From an uncultured Paraglaciecola sp. (GTDB taxonomy: Bacteria; Pseudomonadota; Gammaproteobacteria; Enterobacterales; Alteromonadaceae), in assembly GCA_905479025.1 (NCBI GenBank), contig CAJQKX010000467.1, positions 1 to 5,153 on the forward strand: 5,153 nt of DNA, given 5' to 3'. Below, piece by piece: positions 1 through 5,153 of this stretch (positions are counted from its first letter, which is position 1; the number at the start of each line of letters is the position of its first letter). A model generated the notes under the pieces. The model had not been told where the DNA came from. It saw only the letters and a program-made list of their open reading frames with translations, and did no database searches. The translations under genes were made by a program, and so were the position numbers.

Positions 1-378
1 AACGCTCAGTACCCACTGACGCATGGGTTGTTCTGGTAGTACTTCATCAACCAGCAAGGCTGCGCTTTCGGCCATGCGCCTGGCACCGCAGCTCGGGCAG
101 AACCCTCTTCGTTTGCAGCTAAACGCAACCAGATGCTCGGCGTAGCAAGACTCGCAGCGCACCCGCAGAAAACCGTGCTCCAGCCGGCCGCATTGCAAGA
201 AATCTTCGAACTCGCGTCGCACATAACCCGGCAATTCCCTGCCCTGTTCTGCCATGAGCGCGGCGAACGATGGGTAATACTCGTCAACGATCTGATAGAG
301 AAGGGTTTTCTCGGGTCGGTGACGCTGGTAGCGAACACTATCCTTATGTATCCTGACGTTCTGGAGACTTTGCGCCAT
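1..378 (-). CDS. tnpA: IS91-family Y2 transposase, N-terminal 126 residues (runs off left edge)
   Basis: The minus strand is open from the ATG at 378-376 through base 1. It reads MAQSLQNVRIHKDSVRYQRH and continues into the zinc-binding N-terminal domain typical of IS91/IS801-type transposases. The best signature is at residues 74-102: RCESC, then EHLVAFSCKRRGFCPSCGAR. Cys75, Cys78, Cys94 and Cys97 are the likely zinc ligands, with Cys88 between. The fragment ends in the conserved stretch RQWVLSV (120-126). The HUH and paired-tyrosine catalytic part would lie further left, outside the window, so whether the gene is intact is unknown. The family nicks and transfers single-stranded DNA by rolling-circle replication and can carry along adjacent DNA. 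The start is chosen because in-frame stops lie just upstream (around 415-420) and AGGG (complement of 387-390) sits 8 bases before the ATG. Confidence 0.9.
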   Translation of the reverse strand, partial: MAQSLQNVRIHKDSVRYQRHRPEKTLLYQIVDEYYPSFAALMAEQGRELPGYVRREFEDFLQCGRLEHGFLRVRCESCYAEHLVAFSCKRRGFCPSCGARRMAESAALLVDEVLPEQPMRQWVLSV

Positions 379-386
379 ACGCGCAT

Positions 387-390
387 CCCT
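387..390 (-). promoter_or_regulatory. Ribosome binding site of the IS91 transposase
   Basis: On the minus strand the bases read AGGG, 8 bases before the ATG at 378. It supports that start codon over any upstream reading, since the frame is closed a few codons further up. Confidence 0.5.
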
Positions 391-394
391 GGCG

Positions 395-444
395 TCATTG
401 GTGGATGGCTCAGGCTATCAGACCTTACAATTTTATTCTGTGGG
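395..444 (+). repeat. 50-base direct repeat, copy 1 (IS91 side)
   Basis: Bases 395-444 match 898-947 at a constant offset of 503, with two differences in 50 (398 T versus 901 A; 408 G versus 911 T). It contains CTCAGGCTATCAGACCTTAC and ends in TTCTGTGGG. Identity stops abruptly at 444/947 and fades before 395/898. This copy begins 17 bases upstream of the IS91 transposase ATG. It could be the element's terminal region, or a locally duplicated piece of the original sequence in front of the NRPS gene. Confidence 0.93.
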
Positions 445-558
445 TTATGAACTCGTATTTTGTGATGTTTTAGTCATTCTGATCGCTCGGGCTTCGAGTG
501 GCGGCTATGGGCGGTGGGTTCAAATGATCGACGCAACACTTTATCTTTAGATTAAAAG
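445..558. other. Unassigned junction segment between repeat copy 1 and the glycosyltransferase fragment
   Basis: No convincing gene on either strand. The first 40 bases are AT-rich, then about 488-535 is visibly GC-richer, then AT-rich again. A short inverted repeat (ATCTTT at 543-548, AAAGAT at 555-560) lies at the right end, where the glycosyltransferase reading frame is closed by TAA at 553-555. The stretch around 515-542 gives me a loose impression of sequence found near insertion-sequence ends, but I cannot assign it to a family. It is best read as a patchwork left by rearrangement. Confidence 0.4.
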
Positions 559-897
559 ATGGAGTGTACCAAATTCATCGCAGTGTCAAAATCCCTAAGA
601 GAACATTGGATTAATGAAGGTTTAGATCCAAATAAAATCGAGGTCATGTATAATAGTGTTACTAAGCCTTCTTCCTCTGCGCCTCCGCTTACACTACGAG
701 AAGACTTAAAATGTTTGATTTTAGGACAAATAGCCCCCGGAAAAAATCAACTTAATGCAATAATTGCCGTACAGAAACTTCGCCAACAAGGTCTAAAGAT
801 CAGTTTGGGTATTGTCGGAAATGAAGTCAACTTAAGCAAACAGTATGAGTCATTTTGGGCCGACAAGAAGAAAATCAAACGCTTCAATCGCATCGTA

Positions 898-947
898 TCA
901 ATGGTGGATGTCTCAGGCTATCAGACCTTACAATTTTATTCTGTGGG
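898..947 (+). repeat. 50-base direct repeat, copy 2 (immediately 5' of the NRPS gene)
   Basis: Second copy of the sequence at 395-444, 48 of 50 bases identical by direct comparison. It ends in GGG at 945-947, which forms the first part of the NRPS ribosome binding site. It also supplies residues of the artificial tail of the glycosyltransferase fragment. This puts a rearrangement junction only about 9 bases upstream of the NRPS start codon. Confidence 0.93.
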
Positions 948-949
948 AG
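945..949 (+). promoter_or_regulatory. Ribosome binding site of the NRPS gene
   Basis: GGGAG lies 6 bases before the ATG at 956, a good Shine-Dalgarno sequence and spacing, and it fixes the NRPS start. Its first three bases belong to the 50-base repeat. A promoter for the NRPS gene is not evident in the preceding few hundred bases. Confidence 0.7.
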
Positions 950-955
950 TAGATC

Positions 956-3900
956 ATGAGTGAGAAAAAACCATTTGAAAGGATCCTGTCTAACGCTGGA
1001 ATACATGCTGTGCTTAGAAAAGTATTCGGTAAAAATTCCCCTGTTAAAAAGGCTAAACCCAAACGATGTAACCCTTCAATTAAGCAGCAGAGAATTTGGT
1101 TTCTTGAACAGGTATTCGGATCAGACGTACAGAACGGCTTGTTGCATATCTACGAAATTAATGAAGAGCTGAATCTAAATAAACTGAATGATACGTTGAA
1201 AAGGTATGTGGATCATCAGGAGTCATTGAGGGTGTTTTTTCCCGCAATTGGTGGGTATGAAGTCCATGTGCGGAATAACTATGAAATCAAGATTGATCTG
1301 TATGACAGCCAAGGTTTAAGTCGGGATGAATGTGTACGTAAAATCAAAAAGACGGCTGAGACGAATATTGATTTTAGTCGAGAAACGCCGATTCAATTAT
1401 CCCTTTATCAGACGGGAGCGACGAATTACTTATTTGCGATACAGTGCCATCCAATCATTGCGGATTCTTACTCATTAGACTTGCTGGTAAATGATTTATT
1501 CTCAGACCAAAAAAGTAAATCATGCGAACCTTTTTATCGCCATGCAGAAGGACAATTAAAAGAAATTGAAGGCAATGGGTTTCAGAGAGAGGTCGAGAAC
1601 TGGAAACTCATCTTAGATGGAGTTCCAACGATTGAATTGTCTGCAGATATGCCACGGCCTCCAACTCAGGCGTATGAAAGTGCTACGTATAAGATAGATC
1701 TTCCACGTGAGTTGCGTAACAAAGTGAAATCCTATTGCAGTCATCATGAAATGGACGTGTCGTCCTATTTCTTGGCTGTGTTCAACGCCCTCATTTATCG
1801 TTATAGCTCAGTGGAAGATATTGCGATTGGAAACTGTGTGACTCATCGTTCGAATGGGTTAGTGGATACATTCGGTAATTTAGAAAATGTATCTGTAATT
1901 AGAACTCAATTAAACGCGGAGACGTTATTCAGTAATCTTCTTGAAGGGATCTGTAAATCAATCAAGCATGCGGAGGAAAATGGTGATGTGCCGTTTGAGC
2001 ATGTGTTGGACCGTCTTCATGTTGGAAGAAGCTTATCCAGTTCGCCTCTTTTCCAAATCATGTATGCGTTTGATGACATTGAAATGGAGAGCCGGCATGT
2101 TGAGTTGATTCACTCTCAGGGAAGAAACCCAGGTGTGGATTTGTTGTTGCGTGTTTCATCTGAACATTTAAGTTTTGAGTATAATGGGCTCCTGTTTTCT
2201 CCGGATCGAATCAAAAGGATGGCCGGTCATTTTTTTGTGTTATTGGGTCAAACGTTATCTAAAGCTGAGTTGCCTATATCCCAGTTAGAGCTATTGGCGG
2301 AGCTCGAGAAAAAACAAATTTTTGAGGATTGGAACTGCCCGGCTGAGACGTTGAAGAATGAATTGTGTTTCCATGAATTACTGGATCTCTCATCCCGTAC
2401 CTATCCAAATCATACGGCCGTTGTTTTTAATGATCGCGAATTGACCTATGATGTCTTTAACAAGCGCATTAATCAGGTGGTTCATTACTTGCTGAAAGAG
2501 GGCGTTAAGGAAGGATCTTTTATTGGTTTATATATGGATCGTTCTTTGGATATGTTGGTCAGTTTTATTGCTATTTGGCGGCTTTCTTCTGTCGCTGTCC
2601 CATTGGATATTGATAACCCTCCAGCTCGGCAGAAATTAATTCTTGAAGATTCTCACGTAACCGTGATTTTGACTCAAGAGCAGCTTAGGGACAGAGTTAG
2701 CCGTGAAACGACTGCTGCGGTTAGGGTCATCGATATAGATGACGAAGGGATCACATCTCAATCAGAGGAACTTCCGCGTATAGAATGCAATATAAATGAT
2801 TTGGCTCAGCTTATCTACACCTCCGGATCTACAGGGCATCCCAAGGGTGTGGAAATCAGGCATTCAAATATCAATCATTATTGTTATGCATTGCAACAGG
2901 CGTTCGAGCTGAACTCCACAGATCGGTATTTGTATAGAGGCTCCATTTCCTTAATTGTTTCGGCGCGCCAGTTCTTAATGCCTCTTGTTCATGGGGCGAC
3001 TGTTATTTGTATCAATAAAGAACAAGCGGCCAGCCCGATCGACTTTTTACAATTAGCTAAAGACCAGGGTGCAACGATTGTTGATCATGTGCCGGCATTT
3101 TGGCGAAATGCGATACAGGTGATTAATAACTTAGACGATGCAGATCGTAAGGATCTATTTAACAATCAAGTGCGATTGGTGGCTGCTGGGGGTGAAATCG
3201 TCCCTATGACAATCATGAGGTTTTGGAGAGAAAATACGGCTCAAGGTATTCAATTATACAATATGTATGGGCAGACAGAAGGGACGGGCGTTGTCAGTAC
3301 ATATGAGGTGAAAGATGTAGATTTTGATACCTATACAAATGTGCCTGTCGGGTTCCCGATAGCAGGGAATCAACTTTATGTTTTAGACCAAAACCTCAAG
3401 CTATTGCCCGTTGGTATTCCTGGGGAAATTCATGTTTCAGGGAATACGATTGCTGATGCTTATTTCAATAATGAGGAACTCAGTAATCAATACTTCATCG
3501 ACCATCCTTTTACGCCAGGGACGAAGCTGTATAAAACAGGTGATCTGGGTTACTACAATACAGACGGCTCAATTTCTTATGTGGCCAGAATGGATGATCA
3601 AATCCAGCTAAGAGGACGGCGTGTTGAGCTCGGTGAAATTGAAACAAAAATTTCGGAGTATGATGGCATTAAAGATGTCGCAGTGATGATTTATAAAAGT
3701 GAAACAGGTGAGGATTCAATCGTTGCTTATTATATCTCAAAGAATGATGCGTCGGTTGAGCCTGTAGAGCTAAAAAACTTCTTAAAGTCGCATTTGCCTG
3801 ATTACATGTTGCCATCATTTTATTCTGAGCTTGAAGAGTTCCCCTTGACGACCAGTGCGAAGATTGACATGCAGGCTTTGCCAGCACCGAATGAAGATCA

Positions 3901-4813
3901 ACTGGCCATTGAGCATTCACAGTATATCGGGCCAAGAACGGACGTTGAAAAGAGCTTGTACAAGGTCTGGTCGAAGGTTTTGTTGGTTGAAAAGATCGGG
4001 ATGCGAGATGGCTTTTTTGATCTGGGCGGGAATTCTCTTTTAGGCGTTGAACTCATTGCTCAGGTCGAGAGTGAGTTGAAACAAAAGCTACCCCTAAAGG
4101 CCTTGTTCCAGTTTTCGACGATTGAACAAATGGCATGTGCGATTGAAGAAGAGGCCTGTTCAGACCATACGCTGGTTGAAAGAAAACATTTCACTGAAGA
4201 TGAATATCGAATCATGCTCACTGTAATGATTAGTTGTGGCATTCCACAGCTACGGAGTGATTCTCTTGTTGTTCGATTAAATCAAACCGGTAAAAAAAGG
4301 CCTCTGATTTGGTGCTTTAATTCGCCGGGACGGGAAATGCCTGCGTTTGCAAAAGAGCTCGGTGATGATCAACCCCTATATGGACTTATGTCATCTGTGG
4401 AGTTGGGCCAGAGTCAGGAGATATTAGAAAAAGTCGCTTCGCATTATGTGGATGAAATTCTTAACCTGAATATCGTGGGTCCCTTTTATCTAGGTGGTAA
4501 TTGTCGCGGAGCCAAGGTGATGAGTGAAATCTTTTTTCAGTTAAGATACCGAGGGGTCGAAGTCCAAAAAGTAGCTTTAGTAGAATTTTTCCATCCAAAA
4601 TTTTATGACTATTCAGGGCGTTTGTTATTATTATTCGGAAGAAAAAGTGACTATCAAAGACAAAAGCTTTTACGTTGGAAAGACGAGGGCTGGGAAAAAC
4701 CTTTTGCCAGAACTCCAGACGTTGATTGGCTTGAATGTGCCCATGGCCAGTTCTTTAATGAATCTAATATTCACTCGCTGGCATCTAAAGTCAGCACGTT
4801 TTTAGATGCGTAG
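956..4813 (+). CDS. Single-module nonribosomal peptide synthetase, C-A-PCP-TE, with noncanonical active sites
   Basis: A cytoplasmic assembly-line enzyme of 1285 residues. Residues 1-38 are a Lys/Arg-rich leader. The condensation domain (about 39-455) has degenerate early motifs (SIKQQRIW 41-48, HQESLR 87-92) and a good PFEHVLDRL (346-354), but its catalytic motif is HPIIADS (165-171) instead of HHxxxDG. The adenylation domain (about 470-970) has LTYDVF (496-501), YTSGSTGHPKG (621-631), NMYGQTE (769-775), YKTGDL (859-864), MDDQIQLRGRRVELGEIE (879-896) and Lys969 in SAKID, so ATP-dependent acyl-adenylate formation looks intact. The A4 region reads SISLIVSAR, with Ile667 at the GrsA Asp235 position. 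By eye the ten-position specificity code is I-V-R-D-V-A-M-G-V-K, which I do not recognise. The carrier domain has LGGNSL with phosphopantetheine Ser1027. The thioesterase (about 1112-1285) has GGNCRG with Cys1183 as likely nucleophile and His1263. The start is supported by GGGAG 6 bases upstream; a terminator follows at 4933. Substrate and product are unknown. Confidence 0.95.
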   Translation: MSEKKPFERILSNAGIHAVLRKVFGKNSPVKKAKPKRCNPSIKQQRIWFLEQVFGSDVQNGLLHIYEINEELNLNKLNDTLKRYVDHQESLRVFFPAIGGYEVHVRNNYEIKIDLYDSQGLSRDECVRKIKKTAETNIDFSRETPIQLSLYQTGATNYLFAIQCHPIIADSYSLDLLVNDLFSDQKSKSCEPFYRHAEGQLKEIEGNGFQREVENWKLILDGVPTIELSADMPRPPTQAYESATYKIDLPRELRNKVKSYCSHHEMDVSSYFLAVFNALIYRYSSVEDIAIGNCVTHRSNGLVDTFGNLENVSVIRTQLNAETLFSNLLEGICKSIKHAEENGDVPFEHVLDRLHVGRSLSSSPLFQIMYAFDDIEMESRHVELIHSQGRNPGVDLLLRVSSEHLSFEYNGLLFSPDRIKRMAGHFFVLLGQTLSKAELPISQLELLAELEKKQIFEDWNCPAETLKNELCFHELLDLSSRTYPNHTAVVFNDRELTYDVFNKRINQVVHYLLKEGVKEGSFIGLYMDRSLDMLVSFIAIWRLSSVAVPLDIDNPPARQKLILEDSHVTVILTQEQLRDRVSRETTAAVRVIDIDDEGITSQSEELPRIECNINDLAQLIYTSGSTGHPKGVEIRHSNINHYCYALQQAFELNSTDRYLYRGSISLIVSARQFLMPLVHGATVICINKEQAASPIDFLQLAKDQGATIVDHVPAFWRNAIQVINNLDDADRKDLFNNQVRLVAAGGEIVPMTIMRFWRENTAQGIQLYNMYGQTEGTGVVSTYEVKDVDFDTYTNVPVGFPIAGNQLYVLDQNLKLLPVGIPGEIHVSGNTIADAYFNNEELSNQYFIDHPFTPGTKLYKTGDLGYYNTDGSISYVARMDDQIQLRGRRVELGEIETKISEYDGIKDVAVMIYKSETGEDSIVAYYISKNDASVEPVELKNFLKSHLPDYMLPSFYSELEEFPLTTSAKIDMQALPAPNEDQLAIEHSQYIGPRTDVEKSLYKVWSKVLLVEKIGMRDGFFDLGGNSLLGVELIAQVESELKQKLPLKALFQFSTIEQMACAIEEEACSDHTLVERKHFTEDEYRIMLTVMISCGIPQLRSDSLVVRLNQTGKKRPLIWCFNSPGREMPAFAKELGDDQPLYGLMSSVELGQSQEILEKVASHYVDEILNLNIVGPFYLGGNCRGAKVMSEIFFQLRYRGVEVQKVALVEFFHPKFYDYSGRLLLLFGRKSDYQRQKLLRWKDEGWEKPFARTPDVDWLECAHGQFFNESNIHSLASKVSTFLDA

Positions 4814-4831
4814 GCCCTGAAATAAATCTAA

Positions 4832-4910
4832 AGGTGTGATCACTGTGTCTGTCGATATTTCAACCGATAGCTTGGTGGAGCCATTTAAAGAGACTCTTCA
4901 CGGAATCTAG
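4832..4910 (+). CDS. Possible 21-residue small ORF after the NRPS (coding part 4845-4910)
   Basis: A GTG at 4845 opens a 21-codon frame reading (M/V)SVDISTDSLVEPFKETLHGI and ending in TAG at 4908-4910. AAAGGTG (4830-4836) gives a good Shine-Dalgarno match 8 bases before the GTG. It starts 31 bases after the NRPS stop and ends before the terminator, so it would be co-transcribed. The peptide is acidic overall with no signal peptide, membrane segment or cysteine. It resembles no family I know. It may be a genuine small protein, the remaining 5' stub of a former downstream gene, or chance; a frame this short carries little statistical weight. Confidence 0.3.
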
Positions 4911-4932
4911 AAATAGGGTCATTTAGATCATC

Positions 4933-4964
4933 AGCTCATGGCGAACGCCATGGGCTGTTTTTTT
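4933..4964 (+). terminator. Rho-independent terminator of the NRPS transcript
   Basis: A 10-base-pair stem (AGCTCATGGC at 4933-4942 with GCCATGGGCT at 4947-4956, one G-T pair), a 4-base loop GAAC, and a run of seven T at 4958-4964. It is 120 bases after the NRPS stop and marks the end of the transcription unit on the plus strand. Confidence 0.88.
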
Positions 4965-5029
4965 GTATGGAGATGAGTTGGGGTCCGGATCAAGCATGTT
5001 TTTGAAAGATAGATCAGAAGAGTAAAATC
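4965..5029. other. Short spacer between terminator and IS66-type element
   Basis: No gene or clear signal. The last eight bases (GTAAAATC, 5022-5029) are the expected place for the target duplication that IS66-family insertion makes; the partner copy would be beyond the right edge. Confidence 0.4.
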
Positions 5030-5093
5030 GTAAGCGCCGAGTAAACGACAGTCTATAAAAGTTTCATCAAAGCCGCTACCGTAAGATTTTTAT

Positions 5094-5099
5094 AGAGGT
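5094..5099 (+). promoter_or_regulatory. Ribosome binding site of IS66 tnpA
   Basis: AGAGGT lies 7 bases before the ATG at 5107 and only 4 before the adjacent ATG at 5104. The spacing favours the second ATG. Confidence 0.6.
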
Positions 5100-5106
5100 A
5101 TTGATG

Positions 5107-5153
5107 ATGAAGAGGCGAAGTAAAGCGGATTGGCAAGCGTTAGTGTTGGAGCA
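5107..5153 (+). CDS. tnpA: IS66-family accessory protein TnpA, N-terminal 15 codons (runs off right edge)
   Basis: The frame reads MKRRSKADWQALVLE and is open to the last base. A (K/R)RR...WQALV start is the familiar beginning of the small IS66 accessory protein TnpA, a helix-turn-helix protein of roughly 100-130 residues needed for transposition with TnpB and the transposase TnpC. The start at 5107 is preferred over the ATG at 5104 on ribosome-binding-site spacing; the difference is one residue. The call rests on the short N-terminus together with the IS66-like terminal repeat 77 bases upstream. Confidence 0.8.
   Translation, partial: MKRRSKADWQALVLE

Larger units (their letters stand above)
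1..394 (-). mobile_element. IS91-family insertion sequence, transposase-start end (partial)
   Basis: This is the part of an IS91-like rolling-circle element that carries the start of its transposase; the rest lies beyond the left edge. IS91-family elements have no terminal inverted repeats of the usual kind and end in terIS (upstream of tnpA) and oriIS (downstream), so the right boundary cannot be read from an inverted repeat. I place it near 394 because a 50-base sequence that also occurs elsewhere in the window begins at 395. If that repeat is the element's own end, the boundary would be 444. The base composition is GC-richer than the NRPS gene, consistent with a separate origin. Confidence 0.7.
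559..963 (+). pseudogene. Family-4 glycosyltransferase fragment, truncated at both ends
   Basis: The 134-residue reading frame contains two hallmarks of GT-B, family-4 glycosyltransferases (sugar transfer from a nucleotide-sugar, typically in O-antigen, capsule or exopolysaccharide assembly). KFIAVSKSLREHW with KIEVMYNSV (residues 5-33) is the end of the N-terminal Rossmann domain; CLILGQIAPGKNQLNAIIAV (49-68) and SLGIVGNE (82-89) are the start of the C-terminal donor-binding domain. An intact family member is roughly 350-400 residues. Here about the first 130-150 residues are missing (in-frame TAA at 553-555, no good ribosome binding site before 559). The last 150 or so, including the E-x7-E donor-site region, are also missing. 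From about residue 114 the frame reads through the 50-base repeat and ends in VDHE. The stop overlaps the NRPS start by 8 bases (ATGAGTGA), an overlap that appears to arise from the fusion. It cannot be a working glycosyltransferase. Confidence 0.8.
5030..5153 (+). mobile_element. IS66-family insertion sequence, left end (partial)
   Basis: From 5030 the sequence reads GTAAGCGCCGAGTAAACGAC, and IS66-family inverted repeats characteristically begin with GTAAGCG. About 75 bases of leader follow, then an IS66 tnpA start in the same direction, the expected order (tnpA, tnpB, then the DDE transposase tnpC). The remainder and the right inverted repeat lie outside the window. The element inserted 65 bases after the NRPS terminator. 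Confidence 0.85.

Noticed and set aside
6..398. Minus-strand open frame of 130 codons starting at 398
   Set aside because: It overlaps the IS91 transposase in another frame. Only the frame starting at 378 gives the zinc-finger signature and family sequence.
133..450. Plus-strand open frame of 105 codons
   Set aside because: It is antisense to the IS91 transposase, has no recognisable domain, and ends in the repeat; long shadow frames are common opposite GC-rich genes.
543..560. Short inverted repeat ATCTTT...AAAGAT as a terminator or recombination site
   Set aside because: Six AT-rich pairs with no following T-run; too weak to call. It is mentioned only as part of the junction segment.
395..947. 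The 50-base pair as a target-site duplication or CRISPR repeat
   Set aside because: Target duplications are normally only several bases long, and there are only two copies with a 453-base insert containing gene debris, not spacers.
445..955. Promoter for the NRPS gene
   Set aside because: I scanned for paired -35/-10 boxes and found only partial matches such as TATTCT inside the repeat, without a partner at proper spacing.
3669..3935. Minus-strand open frame opposite the NRPS adenylation domain
   Set aside because: It lies wholly antisense to conserved A9/A10 coding sequence and resembles no protein family.

Overview
The window is an accessory, mobile-element-rich stretch of a bacterial genome. 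Its centrepiece is one complete single-module nonribosomal peptide synthetase (NRPS) gene lying between two different insertion sequences. Both IS types (IS91-like and IS66-like), the Shine-Dalgarno-led starts and the moderate AT content of the NRPS gene suggest a Gram-negative bacterium, most likely a proteobacterium (gammaproteobacterium is my guess). The sequence alone does not settle the genus.

Layout. (1) 1-378, minus strand: the first 126 codons of an IS91-family (rolling-circle, Y2) transposase, running off the left edge; its bases are clearly GC-richer than the centre. (2) 395-444 and 898-947: two near-identical direct copies of a 50-base sequence, 503 bases apart. The first sits just upstream of the IS91 transposase start, the second immediately before the NRPS start codon. 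(3) 445-558: a patchwork segment with no gene. (4) 559-963: a fragment of a family-4 glycosyltransferase, missing both ends and fused at its 3' end to the second repeat copy. (5) 956-4813: the NRPS, 1285 residues, order condensation (C) - adenylation (A) - carrier (PCP) - thioesterase (TE). (6) 4845-4910: a possible 21-codon ORF with a good ribosome binding site. (7) 4933-4964: a strong Rho-independent terminator. (8) 5030-5153: the left end of an IS66-family element with the first codons of its accessory gene tnpA, running off the right edge.

The NRPS is the unusual object. The C-domain HHxxxDG motif reads HPIIADS, so the catalytic second histidine is proline. The A domain keeps its ATP-handling motifs but has isoleucine where alpha-amino-acid-activating domains have the amino-group-binding Asp (GrsA Asp235). 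The carrier serine is intact. The TE carries cysteine in place of the nucleophilic serine (GGNCRG) and seems to have almost no lid. Read together, this suggests a one-module enzyme that loads an acid other than an ordinary alpha-amino acid, does not use its C domain in the usual way, and releases product through a cysteine thioesterase. The product cannot be named from the sequence. No transporter, regulator, tailoring enzyme or phosphopantetheinyl transferase is visible here; if they exist they lie outside the window or were lost in the IS-linked rearrangements.
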